From Irregularibacter muris (lineage in GTDB: Bacteria > Bacillota > Clostridia > Eubacteriales > Garciellaceae): a DNA stretch of 64,000 nucleotides. The stretch spans positions 62,001-126,000 of the forward strand of contig NZ_JANKAS010000006.1 in the NCBI RefSeq assembly GCF_024622505.1, written 5' to 3'. Made by a program: the position numbers and the translations under genes. Below, piece after piece: positions 8,786 to 19,435 of the stretch; the first letter of the stretch is position 1, and each line of letters starts with the position of its first letter. The notes beneath the pieces were generated by a model. That model did no database searches. It saw only the letters and a list, made by a program, of their open reading frames with translations, and was not told the origin of the DNA.

Positions 8786-10750
8786 ATGACAAACCAAAGA
8801 GTAATAGCCTATATTCCACCCTCACAAGGGGAGATAAGCCTTTTTAATCAGGGAAAACATTTTACAAGCTATAATTTTTTAGGCGCTCATCGGGTCAAAT
8901 ATCTAGATAGAGAAGGGATAAATTTTACCCTATGGGCGCCTAATGCCAAAGAGGTAAGGATAATTGGAGATTTCAATGCTTGGCAAGGGAAAGGATTTGA
9001 AATGCAGAATGTTCAATCTTCTGGGATATGGACGATATTCATTTCAGAGCTTAAAGAAGAGGATTTATACAAATATGAATTGATAACCCAACAGGGAGAG
9101 ATAAAAAGAAAGGCTGATCCCTATGGCTTTTATAGCGAAGTAAGGCCGAATACTGCTTCTAAAATATTTTCTCTAAATTCCTATCCTTGGCAGGATGGGG
9201 AATATATGAAAAACAAGCAACCGCCTTATGACCAACCTTTAAATATCTATGAATTGCATTTAGGCTCTTGGAAAAGGAAGGATAAGGGAGAGTTTATCAC
9301 CTATAGGGAAGCTGCAGAGGAAGTCATTCCCTATGTGGTACAAATGGGTTATACCCATATTGAATTATTACCCCTTATGGAACATCCCTTTGATGGGTCC
9401 TGGGGCTATCAAATTACGGGGTACTTTTCGGTGACAAGCAGATATGGCCATCCCAATGATTTTAAATATTTTGTAGAGCAATGTCATCTGCAGGGCATAG
9501 GAGTAATCTTAGACTGGGTGCCAGGACATTTTTGCAAGGATGAGCACGGATTGTACCAATTGGATGGAAGCCCTCTATATGAACACCATGATCTAGGACT
9601 TTCTCAAAATCATCAATGGGGAACAGCTGTTTTTGATTTTGAAAAACCCCAAGTGCGGAGTTTTTTAATATCAAATGCTGTATTTTGGTTTGAAAGATAT
9701 CATATTGATGGTCTTAGAGTGGATGCGGTATCCTATATGCTCTATCTAGACCAAGGGAGGGAAGGGAAAAATTTAGCGGCTATTGATTTTTTAAAAACCC
9801 TAAATAAAGTTATTTTCCATCATTATCCCGAGGCTTTAATGATTGCAGAGGATTCAAGTGCCTGGCCTTTGGTCACAGCCCCTGTTCATTTTGGGGGATT
9901 GGGCTTTAATTATAAGTGGAATATGGGTTGGATGAACGATATTTTAAAGTATATGCAAAAGCGGCCTGAAAGTCGCAAAGAATATCATCAATTGATTACT
10001 TTTTCCATCACCTACACTTTTTCAGAAAACTTTCTCCTTCCTCTATCTCATGATGAGGTAGTCCATGGGAAAAAATCTCTTTTGGACAAAATGCCCGGGG
10101 ACTATTGGCAAAAGTTTGCCGGTCTTCGTTTGTTGTATTCCTATATGTATGCCCACCCAGGCAAAAAACTTTTATTTATGGGGGGAGAATTTGGGCAATT
10201 TATCGAGTGGGATCATGATAAAGAATTAGATTGGTTTTTATTAGACTATGACATGCATAAAAAAATGCAATCTTTTGTCAAGACCCTAAACCATTTTTAT
10301 AAAGCAGAAAAAACATTGTATCAATGGGACCATAAAGCAGAAGGCTTTCAATGGATAAACCACCAAGATCATGAACAAAGCGTATTTTCTTTTATTCGTA
10401 GGAATAAGGAGGGGGATTTTCTTTTGGGCATATTTAACTTTACGCCCACTCCTTATAGGCAATATAAGATGGGAATTCCTGAGAGGGGAATATACAAAGA
10501 AGTACTTAATAGTGATGATGAAAAATTTGGAGGTAGCCATTGGATAAACAAAGGAGAGATAAAATCTATTGAAGGAGAGTGGCATAATTGCCCTCACTAT
10601 ATTGAATTAAGTATTCCTCCTCTGGGAGCAATATACATGAAAAAACATAAATTTTTAGACAAGGACAGCAATTACGAAGGAGTGATCTATAATGAGAAAA
10701 CAAAAAAAAGAAATTGTAGCGATGCTATTAGCAGGGGGACAGGGAACTAG
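8786..10750 (+). CDS. glgB: 1,4-alpha-glucan branching enzyme
   Basis: GH13 branching enzyme, 654 residues, which forms alpha-1,6 branches in glycogen. It has an N-terminal CBM48 ([18 protein letters not shown], residues about 48-65), then the catalytic barrel with [23 protein letters not shown] (nucleophile Asp about residue 313), [10 protein letters not shown] (Glu) and [15 protein letters not shown] at 8786 after GGAGA. The last about 25 residues after [13 protein letters not shown] are not typical of GlgB, and their codons overlap the first 59 bases of glgC in another frame. Family-typical sequence therefore ends about where glgC begins. Confidence 0.96.
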   Translation: MTNQRVIAYIPPSQGEISLFNQGKHFTSYNFLGAHRVKYLDREGINFTLWAPNAKEVRIIGDFNAWQGKGFEMQNVQSSGIWTIFISELKEEDLYKYELITQQGEIKRKADPYGFYSEVRPNTASKIFSLNSYPWQDGEYMKNKQPPYDQPLNIYELHLGSWKRKDKGEFITYREAAEEVIPYVVQMGYTHIELLPLMEHPFDGSWGYQITGYFSVTSRYGHPNDFKYFVEQCHLQGIGVILDWVPGHFCKDEHGLYQLDGSPLYEHHDLGLSQNHQWGTAVFDFEKPQVRSFLISNAVFWFERYHIDGLRVDAVSYMLYLDQGREGKNLAAIDFLKTLNKVIFHHYPEALMIAEDSSAWPLVTAPVHFGGLGFNYKWNMGWMNDILKYMQKRPESRKEYHQLITFSITYTFSENFLLPLSHDEVVHGKKSLLDKMPGDYWQKFAGLRLLYSYMYAHPGKKLLFMGGEFGQFIEWDHDKELDWFLLDYDMHKKMQSFVKTLNHFYKAEKTLYQWDHKAEGFQWINHQDHEQSVFSFIRRNKEGDFLLGIFNFTPTPYRQYKMGIPERGIYKEVLNSDDEKFGGSHWINKGEIKSIEGEWHNCPHYIELSIPPLGAIYMKKHKFLDKDSNYEGVIYNEKTKKRNCSDAISRGTGN

Positions 10751-11810
10751 GTTAAGCCCTTTAACCACCCAACTAGCTAAACCAGCAGTACCCTTTGGGG
10801 GCAAATATAGAATCATTGATTTTACTTTAAGTAATTGTACCAATTCTGATATTGATACCATTGGCATACTCACTCAGTACCAACCCTTAGAGCTTAATGC
10901 CCACATAGGGAATGGAAGTCATTGGGATTTAGACAGAAAAAATGGAGGATTACATATTTTATCTCCCTATGTAGGGGCAAAGGGAGGACGATGGTTTAAA
11001 GGTACAGCCAATGCCATTTACGAAAACATGCACTTTATAGATTCCTATGATGCGGAGTATGTTTTGATTCTGTCAGGGGATCACATCTATAAAATGGATT
11101 ATTCCCTGATGTTAAAAGAACATAAAGAAAAAAAGGCTCATGCTACCATTGCTGTTATTGAGGTACCCTGGCAAGAAGCTCAACGTTTTGGCACCATGCA
11201 TGTAGATGAGGACAACAAAATCTATGATTTTCAGGAAAAATCACCTGATTCTAAGAGTAATTTAGCATCTATGGGAATATACATTTTTAATTGGAAGAAG
11301 TTAAAAAAGGTGCTTTCAGAAGATGAAAGAGACAAAAATTCCAACCATGACTTTGGAAAGGATATTATCCCAAAAATGATTGCTCAAGACTTGAATTTAT
11401 ATGCCTATACCTTCAGAGGATATTGGCGGGATGTGGGTACAGTGGAAAGTTTATGGCAAACCAATATGGATCTACTAAGGGATGATAATGAACTGAATTT
11501 ATATGATAGCAATTGGAAGATTTATTCTGTAAACCCCAATACCCAACCCCACTATATTGGGAAAGAAGGAAAGGTAAAGGGCTCTCTGCTTAATGAAGGT
11601 TGCATCATAGAAGGGGAGGTAGTCAATTCGGTATTATTTCCTGGAGTTTATGTAGGTCATCATGCTAGGGTAGAGGATTCAGTAATTTTACCCAATGCAA
11701 TCATAGAAGATCACGCTCTTGTGAAAAAGGCTATTGTCATGGAGGACAGAGTAGTAAAGGCAGGGCTTCAAATAGGTAAGAACAATAAAGAAAAGATAGC
11801 AGTGGTTTAG
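10692..11810 (+). CDS. glgC: glucose-1-phosphate adenylyltransferase, catalytic subunit
   Basis: ADP-glucose pyrophosphorylase, 372 residues: ATP + glucose-1-P gives ADP-glucose, the committed step of glycogen synthesis. The nucleotide-binding signature [16 protein letters not shown] is intact near residue 10, followed by [25 protein letters not shown] and the [12 protein letters not shown] block, then a left-handed beta-helix C-terminus. ATG at 10692 after GAAGGAG at 10677-10683. It overlaps the end of glgB by 59 bases. It pairs with GlgD, encoded next. Confidence 0.96.
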   Translation: MRKQKKEIVAMLLAGGQGTRLSPLTTQLAKPAVPFGGKYRIIDFTLSNCTNSDIDTIGILTQYQPLELNAHIGNGSHWDLDRKNGGLHILSPYVGAKGGRWFKGTANAIYENMHFIDSYDAEYVLILSGDHIYKMDYSLMLKEHKEKKAHATIAVIEVPWQEAQRFGTMHVDEDNKIYDFQEKSPDSKSNLASMGIYIFNWKKLKKVLSEDERDKNSNHDFGKDIIPKMIAQDLNLYAYTFRGYWRDVGTVESLWQTNMDLLRDDNELNLYDSNWKIYSVNPNTQPHYIGKEGKVKGSLLNEGCIIEGEVVNSVLFPGVYVGHHARVEDSVILPNAIIEDHALVKKAIVMEDRVVKAGLQIGKNNKEKIAVV

Positions 11811-11849
11811 TCGAAAGGAAATTGAATAATGAAGCAAAGGGGGAAAACC

Positions 11850-12977
11850 ATGAAAGAGATCATGGGTGTGATCAATCTTAGCGAAAAAGAGGATCTTTTA
11901 AGAGAATTGACTTATCATAGGCCCATAGCCAGCATACCCTTTGGAGGACGGTATAGAATTATTGATTTTGTACTTTCCAATATGGTCAATGCAGGAATTA
12001 ATAATATAGCAATCTTTTCCCAAGGGAAAAGTCGCTCTCTTATGGATCACTTAGGTTCAGGAAAGGACTGGGATTTGCACCAGACCACCAATGGGATTTT
12101 TGTTCTTAATCCTGTGATAGATTTAAAGGATCTACGTGTCCATAGAGGGGATATTGAAAATTTCAAAAATCATCTAGACTATATAAAATATAGCAAACAA
12201 AAATATATCTTGCTTACGAAAAGCTATATGATTTGCAATATAGACTATTCTAAAGTATTGGATTATCATAAAAGAAATCAGGCAGATGTTACCATAATCT
12301 ACAAAAAAATCAAGGATCAACAGGGTCAATTTAGTAACTGTGATAGCCTAAACATAGGTCCTGGAAATAAGGTTCTCAGTATTGGAAAAAATATTGAAGA
12401 CGGACAAACCAATAATGTTTCTATGGAAATGTATCTCATGTCCAAGGAATTGCTTATAGATATTATTCAAGGCGGGATCAGAACAGGAGAGGTGGAGTAT
12501 TTAAAGCAGGCCGTTATAAAAAGTATAAAAACCCTTAAAAATCTTAAAGTTCAAGCCTATCAATTTGACGGATATTTATCCTGTATAAACTCTACCCAAA
12601 GATATTATCAAGCTAGTCAAGATTTATTGAATGTTGACATTTCTAGAGAACTCTTTCACCAAAATGGGAGCATTCTAACCAAGGTTAAAAATGAAGCCTC
12701 TACCAAGTATACTTCCAATGCCCAAGTGACAAACTCTTTGGTGGCCAATGGCTGTATTATAGAGGGTAAGGTAGAAAACAGCATTATCAGCAGGGGAGTT
12801 CATATACAAAAAGGAGCCATTGTAAAAAATAGCATTTTAATGAGTAAAGTTATTGTGGAAGAAAATACCTTTCTTAACCATACTATTTTGGATAAATATG
12901 TTCATATTACCAAGGACAATGTTTTAAGTGGAAGCCCTAAAAATCCCCTTGGGATTAAAAAGGGATTAAGGTTATAA
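11850..12977 (+). CDS. glgD: GlgD, regulatory subunit of ADP-glucose pyrophosphorylase
   Basis: A 375-residue GlgC paralogue. It keeps the fold (PIASIPFGGRYRIIDFVLSN, YMICNIDYSKVLDY, C-terminal beta-helix VTNSLVANGCIIEG), but the GGxGTRL nucleotide loop is replaced by INLSEKEDLLRELTYHRP. It is therefore expected to be catalytically dead. In Firmicutes such GlgD chains pair with GlgC and modify its activity. I prefer the ATG at 11850 (MKEIMGVIN), 7 bases after AAAGGGGG; the ATG at 11829 is also possible because AAAGGA precedes it. Only 15 bases separate its stop from glgA. Confidence 0.93.
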   Translation: MKEIMGVINLSEKEDLLRELTYHRPIASIPFGGRYRIIDFVLSNMVNAGINNIAIFSQGKSRSLMDHLGSGKDWDLHQTTNGIFVLNPVIDLKDLRVHRGDIENFKNHLDYIKYSKQKYILLTKSYMICNIDYSKVLDYHKRNQADVTIIYKKIKDQQGQFSNCDSLNIGPGNKVLSIGKNIEDGQTNNVSMEMYLMSKELLIDIIQGGIRTGEVEYLKQAVIKSIKTLKNLKVQAYQFDGYLSCINSTQRYYQASQDLLNVDISRELFHQNGSILTKVKNEASTKYTSNAQVTNSLVANGCIIEGKVENSIISRGVHIQKGAIVKNSILMSKVIVEENTFLNHTILDKYVHITKDNVLSGSPKNPLGIKKGLRL

Positions 12978-12992
12978 AAGGGGGAAGGGATA

Positions 12993-14441
12993 ATGAAAAT
13001 ACTATATGCTGCGGCGGAGGTTGTACCCTTTGTCAAAACAGGGGGATTAGCGGATGTAGCTTTTTCCCTACCAAAGGCTTTGAAAAAATTGGGAATGGAT
13101 ATTCGAGTCATTCTTCCTAAATACAAGGATATTCCCAAAAAATTTTTAGATCAAATGTCTCTCATAAAAGAATTTGAAGTATCCCTAGGGGACAATAAAA
13201 AATATTGTGGCATTTATTCTTTGGAATATCAAGAAATTCCCTTTTATTTTATAGATAATGAAGAGTATTTCAAGAGAGAGGGTCTTTATGGCTATTGGGA
13301 TGACGGAGAAAGATACTCCTATTTTTCAAAGGCCATTATAGAATTTATGGGACAAATAGACTTTATTCCCGATGTCCTTCATTGTAACGACTGGCACACA
13401 GGAATGGTCATGGCCTTATTGGATAGCTATTATAGAAAAGAGGCTCCCTTCAACAAAATAAAAAAGGTTTTTACCATTCATAATCTTCGCTATCAAGGGA
13501 TCTTTCCCAAGGAAATTCTCAGGGATCTTTTATCCTTAGGAGAGGAATATTTTCATCTAAATGCTTTAGAATTCTATGGGAAAGTCAACTTTATGAAGGC
13601 GGGCATTGGGTTTTCTGATATCATTACCACTGTAAGTGAAACCTATGCTAAGGAAATACAGTTTTCTTATTATGGAGAGAATTTAGATGGATTTTTAAGA
13701 CATCATCGTCATCAATTAGTGGGCATAGTCAATGGTATTGATTATGATATATATAATCCTATGACCGATAAAAATATCTATGTACCCTATCAAACCTCTT
13801 TAAAAAAGAAACAAGAAAATAAAATATCCTTACAAAAGCAGCTAGGATTGTCTCCCCAAAAACATATTCCTCTCCTGGCCATGGTAACTCGATTGGATAG
13901 CATGAAGGGAATTGACTTAGTTTTACATATTTTAGAAGAATTATTGCAGCTGGATGTGCAAATGATTGTTTTGGGCACTGGCGATAAGAAATATGAAGAT
14001 CTTTTAAAGAATTTAGGAAAAAAATATCCGGAAAAATTATCAGTAAATACTTTTTTTAGTGAGGAACTTGCCCATAAAATCTATGCTGGAGCCGATCTAT
14101 TTTTAATGCCTTCCAAATTTGAACCCTGTGGATTAAGTCAACTCATTGCTCTACGATATGGGACCCTTCCCATTGTAAGGGAAACAGGGGGACTTAAAGA
14201 TACAGTAAAGCCCTATAATGAATATACCGGAGAGGGAAATGGATTTAGTTTTGCCAACTACAATGCCCATGATATGCTTCATGTCATAAAAAATGCTTTG
14301 AATATTTACCAGGACAAAGAAAAATGGGCCAAATTAGTAAAATGTGCTCTAAAATCAGACTATAGCTGGAAAAAGTCTGCTCAAAAATACCAAGAGCTAT
14401 ATCATACCCTAGTAAAAGGGGAAAATTTTGAAAGCCAATGA
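12993..14441 (+). CDS. glgA: glycogen synthase (ADP-glucose type)
   Basis: GT5 glycogen synthase, 482 residues, which adds glucose from ADP-glucose to the growing chain. It has the N-terminal KTGGLADVAFSLPKAL motif with the K-x-G-G-L ADP-glucose site, HCNDWHTGMV, and the C-terminal SKFEPCGLSQLIALRYG and ETGGLKDTV motifs of GT-B retaining enzymes. ATG at 12993 follows GGGGGAAGGGA. It is within the glycogen operon, 24 bases ahead of the pullulanase gene. Confidence 0.97.
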   Translation: MKILYAAAEVVPFVKTGGLADVAFSLPKALKKLGMDIRVILPKYKDIPKKFLDQMSLIKEFEVSLGDNKKYCGIYSLEYQEIPFYFIDNEEYFKREGLYGYWDDGERYSYFSKAIIEFMGQIDFIPDVLHCNDWHTGMVMALLDSYYRKEAPFNKIKKVFTIHNLRYQGIFPKEILRDLLSLGEEYFHLNALEFYGKVNFMKAGIGFSDIITTVSETYAKEIQFSYYGENLDGFLRHHRHQLVGIVNGIDYDIYNPMTDKNIYVPYQTSLKKKQENKISLQKQLGLSPQKHIPLLAMVTRLDSMKGIDLVLHILEELLQLDVQMIVLGTGDKKYEDLLKNLGKKYPEKLSVNTFFSEELAHKIYAGADLFLMPSKFEPCGLSQLIALRYGTLPIVRETGGLKDTVKPYNEYTGEGNGFSFANYNAHDMLHVIKNALNIYQDKEKWAKLVKCALKSDYSWKKSAQKYQELYHTLVKGENFESQ

Positions 14442-14465
14442 AGGACACCAAGGGATAAGAGAAGA

Positions 14466-16355
14466 GTGGAACATCCTTTAGATAGTTTTTTTTATCCAGG
14501 TAATGACCTAGGAGCCACCTACAGAAAATCCCATACCCTATTTAAGGTATGGGCACCTACTCAAAGAAATATATCTCTTATTCTATATCAAGAACATGAT
14601 CGTGAGCGGGGAACTATCTACCCTATGAAGCGAGGAGAAAAAGGAATTTGGGAATTAAAACTAAAGGGAGAATATAAAAATAAATATTATAATTATATTA
14701 TAGACTCGGGGGATAAAAGTATTGAAGTGACCGATCCCTATGCCAAGGGAGCAACCATTAATGGAGAAAAAGGAATGATCGTGGATTTTAAATCATTAAA
14801 CCCTATGGATTGGAAACATCACCCAAGACCTCAGATGGCAAGTCCTACCCAAGCGATTATCTATGAAATGCATATTAGAGACTTTTCCATGGACAAAAGT
14901 TCAGGGATGAAAAATAGGGGGAAATTTATCTCCTTTACAGAGACCAATACCACCAATACAAAGGGAGATGATACAGGTGTAGATTACTTAAAAGAACTAG
15001 GAATTACCCATATTCATCTCTTGCCTATTTTTGACTTTGGAAGTGTGAAGGAAGAAAAACACCATGAATACAACTGGGGCTATGACCCAGTGCTCTACAA
15101 TGTTCCTGAAGGATCCTATAGCACTGACCCCTACCATGGGGAGATCAGAATTAGGGAATTAAAGGACACCATTTACTGCCTGCACCAGCAGGACATAGGG
15201 GTAATCATGGATGTAGTATACAACCATACCTATATTGCGGAAAACCATCCCTTGGAACTTTTAGTGCCAGGATATTATCATAGGACGGATAAAAAGGGCA
15301 ATTTTACCAATGGATCAGGTTGTGGCAATGAATTAGCTTCAGAAAGACAGATGGTGAGAAAATATATCTTAGACTCTCTATGCTTTTGGGCTAGGGAATA
15401 TCAGATAGATGGCTTTCGCTTTGATTTAATGGCCCTACATGATCAAGACACCATGAACATTATTGAAAGAGAATTAAAAAAGATAAACCCTAATATCATT
15501 CTTTATGGAGAACCATGGATAGGGGGGCCTTCTAGCCTTCCACCCCCACTCCAATTTACTAAGGGCAGCCAAAGAGGGAAAAACATTGCCCTGTTTAACG
15601 ATGAATTTAGAGAGGCCATTAAGGGGGATAATGATGGAAGAGGACTAGGCTTTGTCACGGGTGCTAAAGGCCTAGAAGAGGAGATAAAAAGAGGGATTGT
15701 AGGGAGCATATACTACAATGAACATATCCAGGGATTTGCCCAGGAGCCCATAGAAAGTGTAAACTATGTCTCAGCCCATGACAATCTTACCCTCTACGAT
15801 AAGATTGAAAAATCTTGTCCCTATGCTACCGCGGAAGAAAAAATAAAAATGAACAAATTAGCTCTATCCATCATACTGACTTCCCAGGGTATAGCTTTTA
15901 TCCATGGGGGGGCAGAGATTTTAAGATCAAAAAAAGGATATCCTAATAGCTATAATATGGGAGATGATATTAATCAGGTCAATTGGGACGACAGATATCG
16001 ATATAAGGACAACGTAGACTATATTAAGGGACTCATTGCCCTGAGAAAAACCCAAAGGGTCATGACCCTATCCCGGGCCGAAGAGGTGAAAAAACACCTA
16101 AAGTTTATAAAATCACCACCCAATGTGGTGGCCTATAGATTAACCTCTCCCTATCAAGGGGACTATGCAAAAATATTGATTATCCACAATGCCAATAGAG
16201 AGAAAGTTGAGATATATCTTCCAGATGAAGAAAAATGGAAGGTAATCGCCAACGCCCAGGAAGTAAATATTTATGGAGTAACGAAAGAGGAAAAGTATTT
16301 TAGGGGGAAAATTAAGCTAGAGCCCCTATCTACGCATATATTGGTAAGGGATTAA
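14466..16355 (+). CDS. pulA: type I pullulanase / glycogen debranching enzyme
   Basis: GH13 debranching enzyme, 629 residues, which hydrolyses alpha-1,6 branch points. It has an N-terminal CBM48-like part (KVWAPTQRNISLILYQE), the type I pullulanase signature YNWGYDPVLYNVPEGSYS, DVVYNHTY, DGFRFDLMALHD (nucleophile Asp), LYGEPWIGG (acid Glu) and NYVSAHDNLTLYDK. No signal peptide is seen, so it acts in the cytoplasm on glycogen and phosphorylase limit dextrins. It is somewhat shorter than many pullulanases because extra carbohydrate-binding domains are absent. The start is GTG at 14466 with a modest ribosome site (AAGGGAT at about 14451). Last gene of the operon. Confidence 0.93.
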   Translation: MEHPLDSFFYPGNDLGATYRKSHTLFKVWAPTQRNISLILYQEHDRERGTIYPMKRGEKGIWELKLKGEYKNKYYNYIIDSGDKSIEVTDPYAKGATINGEKGMIVDFKSLNPMDWKHHPRPQMASPTQAIIYEMHIRDFSMDKSSGMKNRGKFISFTETNTTNTKGDDTGVDYLKELGITHIHLLPIFDFGSVKEEKHHEYNWGYDPVLYNVPEGSYSTDPYHGEIRIRELKDTIYCLHQQDIGVIMDVVYNHTYIAENHPLELLVPGYYHRTDKKGNFTNGSGCGNELASERQMVRKYILDSLCFWAREYQIDGFRFDLMALHDQDTMNIIERELKKINPNIILYGEPWIGGPSSLPPPLQFTKGSQRGKNIALFNDEFREAIKGDNDGRGLGFVTGAKGLEEEIKRGIVGSIYYNEHIQGFAQEPIESVNYVSAHDNLTLYDKIEKSCPYATAEEKIKMNKLALSIILTSQGIAFIHGGAEILRSKKGYPNSYNMGDDINQVNWDDRYRYKDNVDYIKGLIALRKTQRVMTLSRAEEVKKHLKFIKSPPNVVAYRLTSPYQGDYAKILIIHNANREKVEIYLPDEEKWKVIANAQEVNIYGVTKEEKYFRGKIKLEPLSTHILVRD

Positions 16356-16450
16356 TATAAATCAAAACCTTTATTTCCACATATTTTATTGATGGCTGTA
16401 AAACCAATAGGGTATACTAGAGAAAAAGAAGAATGAATTGGAGTGTTTTT

Positions 16451-17611
16451 ATGTCAAAAATAGAACTGGTAGCTACGAGCACCTTTGGGTTAGAGTCTAT
16501 CGTAGCTCAGGAAATAAAAGATTTAGGCTATGAGGATGTCCAAATAGAAAATGGAAGGGTAACTTTTGTAGCAGATGAAGCAGCCATTCCTAAGGCAAAT
16601 TATTGGCTGCGTACGGCCGATCGAGTCTTTGTAAAAATGGGAGAATTTAAAGCTCTTTCCTTTGAAGAGCTTTTTGAAAAGACTAAATCCCTACCCTGGG
16701 AAGATTGGATTCCTGAAGATGGGAAATTTCCTATATACAAAGCAAAATCTGTTAAATCAAAATTATTTAGCTTATCCGACTGTCAATCCATTGTAAAAAA
16801 GGCTGTAGTAGAAAAACTAAAGGAAAAACATAAGATTCAATGGTTTGAAGAAAGCGGAGCAGAATATCCCATACAGGTAGCAATTTTAAAGGATGTAGTT
16901 ACACTTCTAATCGATACTAGCGGAGAAGGATTACATAAAAGAGGGTATAGAGCCCATGGAAATGAAGCCCCTATTAAAGAGACCTTAGCAGCGGCCTTGA
17001 TTTTGCTTTCAAGATGGAAACCCTCTAGAGAATTGGCAGACCCCCTCTGTGGCTCGGGAACCATTTTGATTGAGGCGGCAATGATAGGAAGAAACATTGC
17101 CCCTGGATTGCAACGACATTTTGTTTCAGAAAGTTGGAATAGAGTGCCCAAGGAACTATGGAAACAGGCCAAAGTGGAAGCCATGAAGGCCATTGATGTA
17201 GACAGTGACTTTAGATTATTAGGTTCGGATATTGATCCTAAGGCTTTAAGACAAGCCCGACAAAATGCCGAAATGGCAGGGGTAGATGATTGTGTATATT
17301 TTCAAAAATTATCTGTAGAGGAATTTAAGTCCCGGAAAAAGTATGGGGTAATCATCACCAACCCTCCCTATGGGGAAAGGTTAGGGGAGAAAAAGGAAGT
17401 AGAAGACTTATATCGAATGATGGGAAAGGCCTTTAGAGATTTAGATTCTTGGTCCTATTTTATTATTACCGCCCATCAAGATTTTGAAAAACTCTTTGGG
17501 AAAAAATCAGATAAAAATAGAAAACTTTATAATGGAAGACTGCTTACCTATCTCTACCAATACTTTGGCCCACTACCACCCCGAAGGGAGAAAGAAAATT
17601 ATAATTTATAA
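16451..17611 (+). CDS. THUMP-domain class I SAM-dependent RNA methyltransferase
   Basis: A 386-residue protein of the RlmL/YpsC group, which methylates guanine N2 in 23S rRNA. It contains an N-terminal ferredoxin-like/THUMP region (ELVATSTFGLESIVAQEI onward), then a Rossmann methyltransferase domain with ADPLCGSGTILIEAAMIG (SAM binding), LLGSDIDPKA and the catalytic TNPPYGERLG motif typical of N2-guanine methyltransferases. The fused RlmK domain of E. coli RlmL is absent, as in Firmicutes. I chose ATG 16451 (MSKIELVATS), preceded by TTGGAGTG; an ATG 18 bases upstream is the alternative. Stands alone after the glycogen operon. Confidence 0.9.
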   Translation: MSKIELVATSTFGLESIVAQEIKDLGYEDVQIENGRVTFVADEAAIPKANYWLRTADRVFVKMGEFKALSFEELFEKTKSLPWEDWIPEDGKFPIYKAKSVKSKLFSLSDCQSIVKKAVVEKLKEKHKIQWFEESGAEYPIQVAILKDVVTLLIDTSGEGLHKRGYRAHGNEAPIKETLAAALILLSRWKPSRELADPLCGSGTILIEAAMIGRNIAPGLQRHFVSESWNRVPKELWKQAKVEAMKAIDVDSDFRLLGSDIDPKALRQARQNAEMAGVDDCVYFQKLSVEEFKSRKKYGVIITNPPYGERLGEKKEVEDLYRMMGKAFRDLDSWSYFIITAHQDFEKLFGKKSDKNRKLYNGRLLTYLYQYFGPLPPRREKENYNL

Positions 17612-17723
17612 ATAATGATTATAGTTTTGTAGCCTAGAAATCTTTCAAGCATATTTTAGACCGAAGAGAGTTAAAATACATAAAAGGCAGAGTATGCCAG
17701 AAAGATTGCTAGGGGTGATTGTA

Positions 17724-19124
17724 ATGGTTAAAAAAGGAAAAATGCTTTTGATGATAATACTCATGAGTTTATCTATAATTGGCTGTAATATTGTTAGGAG
17801 GCTGCCGGAAAATCCGCCAGCACAACAAGAAGAACAGGGAAAGGATAGCTCGGAGAAATCCAAGGGAAATCAACCGGAAAACCACCAAAATATAGAAGAA
17901 AATATTAATGATGAAAACATAGAAGAGGATAAGGAGTTAACCGAAAAAGCCCGAAGGGAAAAAAGGACAGAAGAAGATAATGTCATAAGCCCTGAGGATA
18001 TCCAAAAAGATGGCAATCAGTCAAATCAAGGACAGGGTCAAATACAAGTTCTAGAAGAATTCAATACCACTATTCCGGATAGGGTGACTTTAAATTTAAA
18101 ATATGATCAATACGCTATCCCCTTAGACTATTTTCTAGTGACGACAGAAACACTAAATATAAGAAAAGAACCCCATTCGAGTGCGCCAGTGGTTTATCAG
18201 GCAAACTATTTTGAAAAATTAAATGTATTACAGCGGGTAAAGGGAGAATTTCTGCCCAACTATCAATCGGATAACTGGTATAAGGTTGCCCTGAAAGAGG
18301 GAGATAAAATTCAATATGGTTATGTATTTGGTAGCCTAGGAGAAGCCAGAAGTTTTCATTTTGATAAAATGCTAAATGAGGTAAATAAACTTCAAGAGAG
18401 GGTACTAAACAACGATATGGCTTATATCTATAATTATCAAAATGTCAGGGGATTACCTCCCGCCCATAATGGGAATACCGCAGATGACTATAAAAGAAAT
18501 CAAGACCAAAGTGCACCGGGATATATAGATGAGGCAAAAACAGATTTTCGTTATTTTTCAGATGGAATGTTGGTATCTATATTGGAAGATAATCATGAAT
18601 TTTATAAAGTAAGCACTCCATCCTTTGAAGGGCAATATTGGATTCCTAAAAAATATGTCCATTTTGGTAATGCACCTAAAGAAATTACTAAAGTAATTGT
18701 CATAGACGATACCAATCAAAATGAAGCTGTCTTTGAACTCATAGAGGGAAAATGGAATATCATATCCTATACCTTTGCTACCACAGGAGTAGCGGATGAG
18801 TATAAATATGAAACACCTAAGGGACATTTTATGGCCATACAGAGGAGAGAACAATTTTTATATTTGAAAGATGGTACGAATCAAATTGCAGGGTATGCCC
18901 CTTATGCCATTCGTTTCTCCGGGGGAGGTTATGTCCATGGGGTACCTGTGGACTATCAATTTACCCCAGAAGGAGAAAAAATTGATCCAGGACATCAAGA
19001 GTATTTATTTACCATAGGCACCACTCCACGTTCCCATAAATGTGTACGTAACTATACAAGTCACGCTAAATTTTTATATGATTGGATGGAAATAGGTAAG
19101 GGAGCTGTGATTATCATAGATTAA
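17724..19124 (+). CDS. lipoprotein with SH3b and L,D-transpeptidase (YkuD) domains
   Basis: A 466-residue surface lipoprotein: hydrophobic signal and lipobox SIIGC, then a long acidic, Glu/Gln/Asn-rich linker (about residues 25-115). A bacterial SH3 region follows (TTETLNIRKEPHSSAPVV and WYKVALKEGDKIQYGYV), then a C-terminal YkuD domain with YVHGVP and the catalytic PRSHKCVRN motif (active Cys in SHKC). L,D-transpeptidases form 3-3 cross-links or attach proteins in peptidoglycan. The canonical SxGCIR motif is slightly changed here (SHKCVR). The ATG at 17724 follows AGGGGTG; an ATG at 17694 lacks a site. Confidence 0.87.
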   Translation: MVKKGKMLLMIILMSLSIIGCNIVRRLPENPPAQQEEQGKDSSEKSKGNQPENHQNIEENINDENIEEDKELTEKARREKRTEEDNVISPEDIQKDGNQSNQGQGQIQVLEEFNTTIPDRVTLNLKYDQYAIPLDYFLVTTETLNIRKEPHSSAPVVYQANYFEKLNVLQRVKGEFLPNYQSDNWYKVALKEGDKIQYGYVFGSLGEARSFHFDKMLNEVNKLQERVLNNDMAYIYNYQNVRGLPPAHNGNTADDYKRNQDQSAPGYIDEAKTDFRYFSDGMLVSILEDNHEFYKVSTPSFEGQYWIPKKYVHFGNAPKEITKVIVIDDTNQNEAVFELIEGKWNIISYTFATTGVADEYKYETPKGHFMAIQRREQFLYLKDGTNQIAGYAPYAIRFSGGGYVHGVPVDYQFTPEGEKIDPGHQEYLFTIGTTPRSHKCVRNYTSHAKFLYDWMEIGKGAVIIID

Positions 19125-19127
19125 ATA

Positions 19128-19154
19128 AAAAAAGCGGGTATTCCGCTTTTTTTA
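19128..19154 (+). terminator. intrinsic terminator after the L,D-transpeptidase gene
   Basis: Stem AAAAAAGCGG / CCGCTTTTTT with a GTATT-type loop and T run, directly after the stop codon at 19124. The 280 bases that follow, up to transketolase, show no gene. Confidence 0.85.
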
Positions 19155-19435
19155 TTTTGGGTCTAATTAAGGAAGAAGTTTCAAATAAAAGACGGGGAAA
19201 GTCTTTTCATACATAATGATAACAGGTTGATAAAAAAGTGTCAATCCTAAAAGCTCTATGGATAATATTTATTGGTTTAATTAGGAAAATGTATTCTAAA
19301 ATAATAGATTAAGCATACTAAAGAATAGGGAGAAGAACATTTTATTTACTCCTGATGGTTCCTGCTTCCCTAGTAGAGTTTTAATAGCTAGTTTGTAGGG
19401 TATAAATAAAAAAAGTTTGAAAGGAAGTGACGGCG

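Noticed and set aside
8365-8787. A 140-codon minus-strand frame across the glgP end and the glgP-glgB gap
   Set aside because: It is antisense to glgP for almost half its length, has no ribosome site, and the hydrophobic product reflects AT-rich sequence.
11850-12977. glgD as a decayed duplicate of glgC
   Set aside because: The reading frame is intact and well placed, and loss of the GGxGTRL loop is the normal state of Firmicute GlgD regulatory subunits.
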